Shown here in pieces: positions 1-6,617 of a stretch of DNA of 10,648 nt; the first letter of the stretch is position 1, and every line of letters begins with the position of its first letter. The DNA is taken from the NCBI GenBank assembly GCA_017621015.1, contig JAGAUC010000296.1, forward strand, positions 1 to 10,648. Reading direction: 5' to 3'. The position numbers and the translations under genes are program-made. The stretch is from Clostridia bacterium (GTDB lineage Bacteria; Bacillota; Clostridia; Oscillospirales; CAG-272). Under the pieces are notes generated by a model. That model did no database searches, was not told the origin of the DNA, and saw only the letters and a list, made by a program, of their open reading frames with translations.

Positions 1-391
1 AGACCAGCGCGCCGTTGCCGTCGGTCAGCGAGTGGAAGAATTCTACCGCGACACGCCGGCCGTAGACCAGCACACGAAGCGCGCAGGTGCGCATTTCCCT
101 GCCGCTCATATACACCAGCGGATAGCTCTGCTCCTGTCGGATCTCGGGCGGCGTGTCCAGCTGCTGAAGATAATACCAGAAAAGACCGCGTCTAAGGCGC
201 GCGGCGATCGAGGGAAAGCGCTTTACCGTAATGGCAAGCGCCGAGCGCAGAATGTCCACATCGATCTCCTCGCTAAGCGTCACCGACTGGCGGAACACGT
301 TGCTCCAGTTTCGCCGCCTGGCAGCCGGATAGATCTTGGCCGAATTGTCCAGACGCACCCAGCTGAGCACACGCTTTTTCTTTTTTGCCAT
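1..391 (-). CDS. Acyltransferase/condensation-like protein (alcohol acetyltransferase type), N-terminal part, cut by window edge
   Basis: Open reading frame of 130 complete codons that continues past the left edge, so the C-terminal part is missing. The start ATG at 389-391 has a good ribosome binding site, GGGAGGG, six bases upstream. The protein begins MAKKKKRVLSWVRLDNSAKI. It then has a pattern I recognise from clostridial alcohol-acetyltransferase-like proteins: 'WSNVFRQSVTLSEEID' (29-44), 'RFPSIAARLRRGLFWYYL' (58-75) and the acyltransferase/condensation motif H-x3-D-G as HSLTDG (120-125). In BAHD, condensation-domain and AATase enzymes the His of this motif is catalytic and acts on an acyl-CoA or carrier-bound donor. 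No signal peptide or membrane segment is seen in this part; the basic N-terminus suggests a cytosolic protein. It has its own promoter and lies beyond the terminator of the neighbouring operon, so it is probably unrelated to the methyltransfer genes. The fold class is fairly secure; the substrate is unknown. Confidence 0.75.
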   Translation of the reverse strand, partial: MAKKKKRVLSWVRLDNSAKIYPAARRRNWSNVFRQSVTLSEEIDVDILRSALAITVKRFPSIAARLRRGLFWYYLQQLDTPPEIRQEQSYPLVYMSGREMRTCALRVLVYGRRVAVEFFHSLTDGNGALV

Positions 392-421
392 ATCGCGCCC
401 TCCCTTCCCAAAAGATAGTTT

Positions 422-450
422 AGTATACCATTTTTTCGCCAAAAATGCAA
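422..450 (-). promoter_or_regulatory. Promoter of the partial acyltransferase gene
   Basis: On the minus strand, TTGCAT (445-450) and TATACT (422-427) are separated by exactly 17 bases, which matches a housekeeping sigma-A promoter well. Transcription would start near 415, giving a leader of about 25 bases before the ATG at 391. It lies just downstream of the operon terminator, as expected for a separate transcription unit. Called from sequence match only. Confidence 0.7.
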
Positions 451-469
451 CCGTTTTCCCCGATTTCAT

Positions 470-499
470 AAAAAAAGAAGGCATAAGCCTTCTTTTTTA
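470..499 (-). terminator. Rho-independent terminator of the methyltransferase operon (bidirectional in form)
   Basis: A perfect 12-base-pair stem (471-482 with 487-498) closes a four-base ATAA loop. The core GAAGGC/GCCTTC is flanked by A and T runs on both sides, so the hairpin would end transcription in either direction. On the minus strand it follows, and overlaps, the TAA stop codon (497-499) of the DUF2284 gene and ends in seven U. It marks the end of the seven-gene operon. Confidence 0.9.
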
Positions 500-1048
500 A
501 TCAAACAGAACCGCGCCGAAATACGTAACGGTGTTTTGTCCGTTTATGTACTTCATGCCCGCGCTCTTTGCCAGCGCCGAAACGTTGATGCCGTAAGCCT
601 CCAGCGACGCCATAGCCTTGTCGGGAAAACGGCAGGGCTCGCCGCTCTGCTTGGCGCAGGGCTTGCAAACACCGCAGCCGCCCGCCCCCAGATGCAGCAC
701 CCTCTTTATGCCCTTTTCCGCGAAAAGCGGTCTGAGGCTCTGCGCCAAGGGGTAGGTGCGCTTTTTGGCCTCGGTCATTCCCTCAAAGTCAAAGCTGTCC
801 TCCAGCTCACTCACCGTCTGATAGACCAGCGCGTAGCGGTAGCCCTTGACCTCGGCCATCAGCGCCTCCGCGTCCCCCACGTCGGGCGGACACATATAGC
901 ATTTGCCGTACATACCGCAGGCGTTGGCGGCGCACATATCGCGAAAGACACGATCGGTCTCGATGCTCTTCGCTTCAATAACCGCCGCCTTAAACGCGCC
1001 GCGCGCCAGCACCTCGTCCACAAGCTCCGCAAACACCTTATTTTCCAT
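497..1048 (-). CDS. DUF2284-type cysteine-rich metal-binding protein
   Basis: A 183-residue protein that I recognise as resembling the DUF2284 family (predicted metal-binding proteins of unknown function, common in anaerobes). Eight cysteines fall in two groups of four: C39-x4-C44-x5-C50-x2-C53, within 'CGMYGKCYMCPP', and C125-x2-C128-x2-C131-x7-C139. Both groups look able to bind Fe-S clusters or zinc. The open frame extends upstream to 1081, but the ATG at 1046-1048 is preferred because GGAGGAG lies four bases upstream. This start overlaps the end of the preceding methyltransferase gene by 11 bases, which suggests translational coupling. It is the last gene of the operon. No membrane segment is seen, so it is likely cytosolic. 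A role in electron transfer to, or reactivation of, the corrinoid protein is possible but is inference from context only. Confidence 0.8.
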   Translation of the reverse strand: MENKVFAELVDEVLARGAFKAAVIEAKSIETDRVFRDMCAANACGMYGKCYMCPPDVGDAEALMAEVKGYRYALVYQTVSELEDSFDFEGMTEAKKRTYPLAQSLRPLFAEKGIKRVLHLGAGGCGVCKPCAKQSGEPCRFPDKAMASLEAYGINVSALAKSAGMKYINGQNTVTYFGAVLFD

Positions 1049-2054
1049 AGAACTCCTCCGACGCCGCAAAAAAGGCGTCAATGTTCTCCCACGGTGTCAT
1101 CGGCGGGATGTCACAGCCCGAGGAAAGCACGAAATTGGGATATTTGGCACAGCGCTCCAAAAGGCCGAGCGTCTCTGTCCTCACAAGCTCGGGCGTGCCC
1201 ATACGGAGAACACCCGCGGGGTCGATGTTGCCCATCACCACGGTGTCCGTGGGGACCTTCGGGATGATATCCCGCTCCATATCCATCGCGTTGCCGAAAT
1301 GGTAGGCCGCACAACCCGTGGTCAGAATGGAATCCAGCATCTTGGGCGCATTGTCGCCGCAGTTGTGGTAAATAACCACAAATCCGTCATCCTGCACCGC
1401 CGTGGCGATCCTTTTGACGTAGGGCGAGGAAAATTCCGCCTCAAGCGAGGGCGAAAGCAGACCCGCCACCGGCTCGGCCATAACGATGCCGTTGGCGCCC
1501 ACCGCCTTGTACGCCTTCGCGTACTCGATCAGAAACGCCGTCGCCTTTTCCAGCACCGCGTGCACCATATCGGGGTCATCGTAACAGTCCATCATAATTT
1601 CGGACACGTCCAATAGGCGCGCCGCCAGCGAAAACGGGCCGATCATGCCCGCCAGGACCGGGCGGTCGGTAATGGTCTCCACCGCCTTTCCGATGGCGTC
1701 AATGTAGATCTGCGTGCGGCCGCTTCCGATGGGGGGCACCGCAAGTGCCTCTGCCTCGTCCATATCCGAGATCAGCCTTCCCTTGACCGTCGGCACCTCG
1801 TCATCCGACACCACCACCGTGGCGCCAAAGCACTCGGCCTCGACCGACAGATCCATAAAGCTGACCGATGCCGCCGCATCGGTGCGGTCGGCCACCGCCT
1901 TCATGCCCTTTGCCTGGAGTGCGCTGTCCGAGATCAGCTCACGGACGGTGATGCCCAACAGACTGACACACGGAAACGAGAGCACGGGAATGGGCTTTTT
2001 GGCGCCAGCTTCTCCAAGAGAAGCAACCCATTGTTTCATATTGTAATTTGACAT
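1038..2054 (-). CDS. UroD/MtaA-family methyltransferase with complete zinc site (fifth in series)
   Basis: A 338-residue TIM-barrel protein of the uroporphyrinogen decarboxylase/MtaA-MtbA-CmuA superfamily. Of the five paralogues here it looks most like a true corrinoid-dependent methyltransferase. It keeps H230-x-C232-G ('YHNCGDN') and a third cysteine, C314, in 'SSGCDIPPMTPWENI', which together match the H-x-C...C zinc ligands of MtaA and MtbA. Members with this site move a methyl group between a methyl-corrinoid protein and a thiol such as coenzyme M or, in other bacteria, related acceptors. Other conserved stretches are 'AGMIGPFSLAARLLDV' (135-150) and 'MAEPVAGLLSP' (192-202). The start at 2054 has AGAGG eight bases upstream; the ATG five codons later has none. 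It lies 27 bases after the previous gene and overlaps the next. The methyl acceptor is not evident; in a bacterium it could be tetrahydrofolate or a thiol. Confidence 0.88.
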   Translation of the reverse strand: MSNYNMKQWVASLGEAGAKKPIPVLSFPCVSLLGITVRELISDSALQAKGMKAVADRTDAAASVSFMDLSVEAECFGATVVVSDDEVPTVKGRLISDMDEAEALAVPPIGSGRTQIYIDAIGKAVETITDRPVLAGMIGPFSLAARLLDVSEIMMDCYDDPDMVHAVLEKATAFLIEYAKAYKAVGANGIVMAEPVAGLLSPSLEAEFSSPYVKRIATAVQDDGFVVIYHNCGDNAPKMLDSILTTGCAAYHFGNAMDMERDIIPKVPTDTVVMGNIDPAGVLRMGTPELVRTETLGLLERCAKYPNFVLSSGCDIPPMTPWENIDAFFAASEEFYGK

Positions 2055-2081
2055 AAAGTGTCCTCTCTGTTACATCGAAAT

Positions 2082-3128
2082 TTACGAATAATAAAATGTA
2101 TATTTTTCCATCGCATCCATAACCGCCTTTACGTTCTCAAGCGGAACTCCGGGATACAGCCCGTATGTCATACAAAGACCGCCCTCGGGCGTCGAGATCT
2201 TCGACACCTCCTCGCGGATGAGCGCGTCGATCTGCTCCGGTGTGCCATACGGTGTGATCTGCTGGCGGTCAATGTCGAGATCCACACAGATCCTACCGCG
2301 GAATTTCTCAGCGATCCAATCGATGCCGTTCACAAGATCCTGCAGGTTGATGACCGCCACACCGCTGTCGACAAGACCGTCTGCCAGCGTGCGGATGTCA
2401 CCGTCCGAATGCATATGAATGGGGATCCCCGCCTCGCGCGCCGGCTTCATAATTTTTTCATACGCCGGCTTGATGTAGCGGTAAAACATATCGGGCGAAA
2501 GCATCGGCCCGACCTGCATTCCCAGATCCTCCGGATACGCCATATGCGAGCATCCGTTGTCCACAAAATTCTTAACGAGCTTCAGGTTGAACTCAGTCAG
2601 CTCCTCGATCAGCTCATCCAGAAGCGGCTCCTCATCCATCATATCGTAAAGGAGATTATCGTATCCGCGAAGGTCGCAAAGCTGAAGGAAGGTGTGTCCG
2701 TGCCTAAGCGAGCCGCCAAAGCTTCCACCGCGCGCCTTTACATCCTTCCATTTAGTCTTGAGCTCACACCAATCCACCTCGCGAAGGCCGTCCGTGGTAT
2801 CGGGGTTCGCCATGTGCCAGGTGGTATGATAGGCACTCCAGTCCGCCAGCGGATGCTCCAGAACCGTTCCGGTAATGCCATTCTCTGACGTATGCCAAAC
2901 ACAGCCCATCGGGTCGGTGTAGGGCGCGTCTGCCAGTGTCCAGGGGGCATATTTTGGCTGCCAATCCGCCGCCGGCCGCTTGAAATATGGAAACAGAACC
3001 TTGTGCTCCTCCATCAGATCAAACAGATCCTCCTTGTTGTAATGATGCCAACAAGCCAGGTTGATCACGAAGGACATCGGAATCTGCTCGGGGCGTTCAA
3101 AGTTGATAGCCTTTAACCAATTGCTCAT
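2082..3128 (-). CDS. UroD/MtaA-superfamily protein with altered metal site H-x-D (fourth in series)
   Basis: A 348-residue protein of the UroD-like superfamily. The C-terminal half carries recognisable landmarks: 'GPMLSPDMFYRYIKPAYEKI' (207-226), 'IHMHSDGDIRTLADGL' (237-252), 'INLQDLVNGIDWIAEKF' (260-276), 'VDLDIDRQQITPYGTPEQI' (282-300) and 'GLYPGVPLENVKAVMDAMEKY' (323-343). By eye alignment to its neighbours, the H-x-C-G motif becomes H240-S-D242-G and the third ligand position falls at a tyrosine near 322, so the standard zinc site is only partly kept. The N-terminal half is rich in Trp and His and does not resemble MtaA. The start at 3128 has AAGGAG nine bases upstream, overlapping the preceding stop codon, and the gap to the previous gene is 13 bases. 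It may be a substrate-side demethylase or a different lyase of the same fold; no substrate can be assigned. Confidence 0.83.
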   Translation of the reverse strand: MSNWLKAINFERPEQIPMSFVINLACWHHYNKEDLFDLMEEHKVLFPYFKRPAADWQPKYAPWTLADAPYTDPMGCVWHTSENGITGTVLEHPLADWSAYHTTWHMANPDTTDGLREVDWCELKTKWKDVKARGGSFGGSLRHGHTFLQLCDLRGYDNLLYDMMDEEPLLDELIEELTEFNLKLVKNFVDNGCSHMAYPEDLGMQVGPMLSPDMFYRYIKPAYEKIMKPAREAGIPIHMHSDGDIRTLADGLVDSGVAVINLQDLVNGIDWIAEKFRGRICVDLDIDRQQITPYGTPEQIDALIREEVSKISTPEGGLCMTYGLYPGVPLENVKAVMDAMEKYTFYYS

Positions 3129-3141
3129 TGCCGTTTTCTCC

Positions 3142-4212
3142 TTAATATTTTCCCAGCTGATGCGCCAGAGCCGCGATCTGCTTCATATTCTCAAGGGACA
3201 CCGAATTCGGGATGGAGTGGTCGGAGGCAAAAATATAGCCTCCCTTTTCCTTCATCGCAGGGATGATGCGCTCCATCTCGGCCTTCACAAGCTCGATGTT
3301 GTCCCACAGCTGCGCGTTGATGCCGCCGTGGAAGGCCAGCGTGTCGCCGTACTGCGCCTTGAGCGTAAAGGGATCCATGCCGGCCTTCACCTCAAGCGGA
3401 TTGAGCATATCCACGCCCGTTTCCAGAACGTCGGGAAGCAAGGGCTCGATAAATCCACAGGAATGAAGCTCGGCCACCATACCGCGCTCGTGCGCCCAAT
3501 CCACCGCCTTTTTGTGGAACGGCTTTAAAAGCTCGCGATAAGCTGAGGGCGAGAAGAACGGCGAGCCCTTATAGCCCATGTCGTCCCACCAGAAAATGCC
3601 GTCAAATTCATAGCCCGCATCCAATATCTTCTGCGCCTGCTTCAGCGCGGCACAAAGATAGGTATCAAACATATCGGTCACCCATTCGGGCTCCTCGTAC
3701 ATACCAATCAAAAGGTTTTCGGTGCCCACAAAATGGGAATGCGTCACGTCAAAGCCAAACCAAAGACCCAGCTGCAAAAACCGCCCCTCCGCCTTCCACT
3801 TCGGGTAGTTTTCCTCCAGCCATTTCCACGGGATGCGATCCTCATGATCGGTGAGAATGGCCTTTTTGGCCTCCTCCCATTTGTCCGAGTCACCGTAATA
3901 AAAGTCCAGCACCTCGGGCGTGGAATCCAGCTCGTTAAACACCTTGCGCGTGGCCCCGTAGGCCGTGGTCTCGATGCGATAGCGATCGGTCTGCTCCAAA
4001 ACCTTCTTTTCAAAGCGCGGAGATACGTCCGGCATGATGCGGATCTGGTGATCAAAGCCGAAATAATCCTCCCACGAAACGCCCTGCGGCATTCCCTCCG
4101 CGCGCCACCGCCTGAGCGTGCCCGCCCAGGGGCTGTCCAGCATCGGGATGCGGTCAGCCTCCTTGTGCCGATAGGCACGCAGGATGCGTTCTCGTTCTGT
4201 AAGTGTTACCAT
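3142..4212 (-). CDS. UroD/MtaA-superfamily methyltransferase-like protein with H-x-C...H site (third in series)
   Basis: A 356-residue protein starting MVTLTERERILRAYRHKEAD, a typical N-terminus for UroD-like methyltransferases ('R.R...A..h..pDRiP'). It has H250-S-C252-G and, at the third ligand position, H332 in 'ASDHSIPNSVSLENM' instead of cysteine. That leaves a plausible H-x-C...H metal site. 'FDGIFWWDDMGYKGSPFFSP' (203-222) is the substrate-side loop common to this group. The longer open frame to 4242 is rejected: the ATG at 4210-4212 has AAGGAG six bases upstream, and the longer start would overlap the preceding gene without a better signal. The gap to the preceding stop is 19 bases. 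It is probably cytosolic and corrinoid-linked. Because such DHxxP-type members are often found in clusters like this, I read it as a probable substrate:corrinoid methyltransferase, but this is inference. Confidence 0.86.
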   Translation of the reverse strand: MVTLTERERILRAYRHKEADRIPMLDSPWAGTLRRWRAEGMPQGVSWEDYFGFDHQIRIMPDVSPRFEKKVLEQTDRYRIETTAYGATRKVFNELDSTPEVLDFYYGDSDKWEEAKKAILTDHEDRIPWKWLEENYPKWKAEGRFLQLGLWFGFDVTHSHFVGTENLLIGMYEEPEWVTDMFDTYLCAALKQAQKILDAGYEFDGIFWWDDMGYKGSPFFSPSAYRELLKPFHKKAVDWAHERGMVAELHSCGFIEPLLPDVLETGVDMLNPLEVKAGMDPFTLKAQYGDTLAFHGGINAQLWDNIELVKAEMERIIPAMKEKGGYIFASDHSIPNSVSLENMKQIAALAHQLGKY

Positions 4213-4231
4213 AAATTTCTCCTTGTGAGGC

Positions 4232-5458
4232 TCAGGCCTCACCGTAATATCTGTCCAGCACGTCGCTTACTGTCTGCGCCCATTCGATGAGGTTTTCGGG
4301 GCGGTGGCCTACGGTGCTGATATCCTTGAGCACGTAGTCATACGGACAGCCGTATTTGATGCAGGTCTTGACCGTGTCCTCGATCTCCCCTCGGACCACC
4401 TCGGTGTCGGTCCGGATGGCCACGTAGGCGGGGTTTGGCTTTCTCGCCAGCACGTAGTCGCCGCGAATCTGCTCGGCGCACCTTTCTACGTTTGCCCAAG
4501 GCGAGCAGCCGATCTTGCGAAGATTGGGAATGCTTTTCAGCACCTCAATCTTGTCGTCCAGCGGCTCACAGCAGCCGTAATAGGTATAGGTAAAGCGCTC
4601 GGCCACCGACTGCAGATAGTCGATCTCAAATTCCTTGAACATATCCGGCGAGATGATGCCGAAGGACTGCGCCATGCTGCGGCACCAGGTAGCCTTAAGA
4701 CCGCTCTCCGCAAGCCCCGATACCACACCGGGGGTACAGTGTAGCGTGGCCGTAAGGTCCACGTCCAGATTCTTTTCCACAAAATCCAGACGGGCGTGCT
4801 CCGCCGCGGTGTAGAATGCTATGATCTTATGGATATACTCGGGGCGGTCGTACAGATCGATCATAATGGGCTCCACACCGCGAAGACGGGCGATCCGATC
4901 CCAAGGGGCGTAATACAAATATCCAAAGCCGTACTGACGGATGGGAATGGAGTCACCGAGAAGCTCGGTATACATCTCCATTTTCTGCGCGTCCTTTTCG
5001 GGACGAAGCGAGAATTCGGGAAGGTGCATCTTCTCAAATGCAGATTCGTCCTCAAGGACGTCCTCATACTCGTGCGAAACGATGTTATTGGTACCGTCTG
5101 TGCGCTTGATCTCCTCCTTCACGTCGATGCCGATGCCCGTGGATACCACGGTACGCGGCACGCGGAAAAAGGGCTCGTAAAGATTATCCGCCTTAAAATG
5201 CTTCATGTAGAACAGCGCCTTGCGGAAGAAAAACTCCACGCCGCGCGTGAAATCGCTCTCGCACACACAGGTGAGCTCGCCGTCCATATCCATCTGATAC
5301 CACGGGATCTCATCAAGCAGTACCGGCGGACGGCCCGGCTTAAGATCATTGGTATCCTTGAATCTTTGAAACATTCTGGCCTGCTTTTCGGTGGTGACCA
5401 GCGCCATATACCGCTTTGCCAGCTCGCGGACGGTCTGCTTATCCTTTTCTGCTATCAT
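4232..5458 (-). CDS. Long UroD-like superfamily protein with GCCE motif (second in series)
   Basis: A 408-residue protein, the longest of the five and the least like MtaA. It shows UroD-like landmarks such as 'YLYYAPWDRIARLRGVEPIM' (180-199), 'MAQSFGIISPDMFKEFEIDY' (262-281) and 'HRPENLIEWAQTVSDVLDRY' (385-404). The usual H-x-C-G stretch is replaced by 'YYGCCEPLDDKIEVLKSIPN' (293-312), with Cys296, Cys297 and Glu298. The third ligand position falls near Asp379 ('LKDIS'). If it binds a metal, C296/C297/E298 are the candidates. The open frame could start at a TTG at 5470, but the ATG at 5456-5458 with GGGAGG four bases upstream is preferred. The gap to the previous gene is 18 bases. I recall clostridial UroD-like proteins of this length with a YGCCEP motif, mostly of unknown function. 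No substrate can be inferred. Confidence 0.84.
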   Translation of the reverse strand: MIAEKDKQTVRELAKRYMALVTTEKQARMFQRFKDTNDLKPGRPPVLLDEIPWYQMDMDGELTCVCESDFTRGVEFFFRKALFYMKHFKADNLYEPFFRVPRTVVSTGIGIDVKEEIKRTDGTNNIVSHEYEDVLEDESAFEKMHLPEFSLRPEKDAQKMEMYTELLGDSIPIRQYGFGYLYYAPWDRIARLRGVEPIMIDLYDRPEYIHKIIAFYTAAEHARLDFVEKNLDVDLTATLHCTPGVVSGLAESGLKATWCRSMAQSFGIISPDMFKEFEIDYLQSVAERFTYTYYGCCEPLDDKIEVLKSIPNLRKIGCSPWANVERCAEQIRGDYVLARKPNPAYVAIRTDTEVVRGEIEDTVKTCIKYGCPYDYVLKDISTVGHRPENLIEWAQTVSDVLDRYYGEA

Positions 5459-5476
5459 ATTGCCTCCCAATGTTTA

Positions 5477-6601
5477 TCAAAGCTTGATCTTCTTGATCTC
5501 CTCGGCGTAATACTGCACCAGCTCAAACTTGGTGCCGGGCATCAGTCTGTGGTCGGGACACGGAATAAAGCCGCCCATAGCCGAAAGGCGCTTCAGCCTC
5601 TCCAGCTCGGCATCCACCGCCGCTTTATCCTTGCGAAGCGCGGTCTTATCCATACCACCAACACCCAAAATCTTCTCGCCGTATTTTTTACGTGCCGGCT
5701 CAAACTGGTCGCCCCACGTACCGATCTCGATCGGGAACAGGACGTTGACACCGTTTTCGAGCCACGTCGGGATGAGCGCCTCGGTCACGCCGTCGCAGTC
5801 CAGCGAAATGATGTCAATGCCGTGCTTGTGGCACAGCTCGTTTCTCTTTTTATAGTGCTTGGCGCACAGCTCGTCAAAGATCTCGGGCGCAAGAAGCGGA
5901 CCGTTCTTAAAGCAGATGTCCTCCCAGTAGTGGGCAAAATCAAACGGAAGTCCCAGCTCAAGCACCGCCTCGGTGCACTTGTACTGCATCTCGGCATAGG
6001 TGTCCACGATGTCGGCAAACAGGTCCTCGTCCTCGTCGTAGATCAGGTAGCTCATACCCAGAACCGTGGCAATGTTTCGGACCTCGCCCATCACGCTGCC
6101 GATGTGCAGACCGACCGGAATGTCCTCGGCGTGCTTTTCCGCAAAGACCTGCTTTATACGATCGGCGGCAACGCGCGCCTCGGAAAACTGCATTTTGGGC
6201 TTGAAAAGCGTCTCAAACGCCTCTCTGTCCCTAAGTAAATAATCGTCCTCGGACGGAATCGAAACAATGCCGGGCTTGATTTTTTCAATCACGCCGTTTC
6301 CGGTCAGAACGCGGCGCGAACCGTCGGGCAGTTCCTCCAGCACCTTGCGCTCAAAGCAAGGGAAAAGCCCCTTGTTGGCGGAAATAACGTTGTACCAGTT
6401 GCAGTCCCAGCCGATGATCTTGTCAAGCTCTCGCTGCATCGGTGAGCCATCGACGCGTGCGCCCTTGGCCATCTCCGCCGAGATGTGTCCCAGCGCCGCC
6501 CATTCGTCCAAAAGCTCATTCCAATAACCGAAATGCACCGCGGGCATACGGTCGACGCCCTTGTAGTGCAGAATGTTCATGCAACGCTCACGCGTATTCA
6601 T
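5477..6601 (-). CDS. UroD/MtaA-superfamily protein with D-x-D...H variant site (first in series)
   Basis: A 374-residue member of the UroD-like superfamily that begins MNTRERCMNILHYKGVDRMP, the family's usual N-terminal signature. Later landmarks are 'FDFAHYWEDICFKNGPLLAP' (220-239), 'LENGVNVLFPIEIGTWGDQF' (281-300) and 'GGFIPCPDHRLMPGTKFELV' (343-362). Aligned by eye with the neighbouring paralogues, H-x-C-G becomes D268-C269-D270-G271 and the third ligand position is His351. This gives a D-x-D...H pattern that could still hold a divalent metal but is not the MtaA zinc site. The start at 6601 has AAGGAG eight bases upstream, next to the stop codon of the regulator-corrinoid gene, with a 16-base gap. 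Being first after the corrinoid protein, it is a reasonable candidate for the methyl-donor-side enzyme, but only position supports that. Confidence 0.86.
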   Translation of the reverse strand: MNTRERCMNILHYKGVDRMPAVHFGYWNELLDEWAALGHISAEMAKGARVDGSPMQRELDKIIGWDCNWYNVISANKGLFPCFERKVLEELPDGSRRVLTGNGVIEKIKPGIVSIPSEDDYLLRDREAFETLFKPKMQFSEARVAADRIKQVFAEKHAEDIPVGLHIGSVMGEVRNIATVLGMSYLIYDEDEDLFADIVDTYAEMQYKCTEAVLELGLPFDFAHYWEDICFKNGPLLAPEIFDELCAKHYKKRNELCHKHGIDIISLDCDGVTEALIPTWLENGVNVLFPIEIGTWGDQFEPARKKYGEKILGVGGMDKTALRKDKAAVDAELERLKRLSAMGGFIPCPDHRLMPGTKFELVQYYAEEIKKIKL

Positions 6602-6617
6602 ATCGAGTTCTCCTTAT

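Noticed and set aside
32..418. Plus-strand open frame of 128 codons at the left edge
   Set aside because: The minus-strand frame here reads as an acyltransferase with the HxxxDG motif, a ribosome binding site and a promoter; the plus frame is its shadow.
4796..6238. Long plus-strand open frame of 480 codons
   Set aside because: Antisense to two well-supported methyltransferase genes; it matches no known protein pattern, has no ribosome binding site and spans the junction between two genes, as a GC-rich shadow frame would.
1038..6601. One or more of the five paralogues being true haem-pathway uroporphyrinogen decarboxylase (hemE)
   Set aside because: They lack the hemE N-terminal signature as I know it, are not next to other haem genes, and sit directly behind a corrinoid protein.
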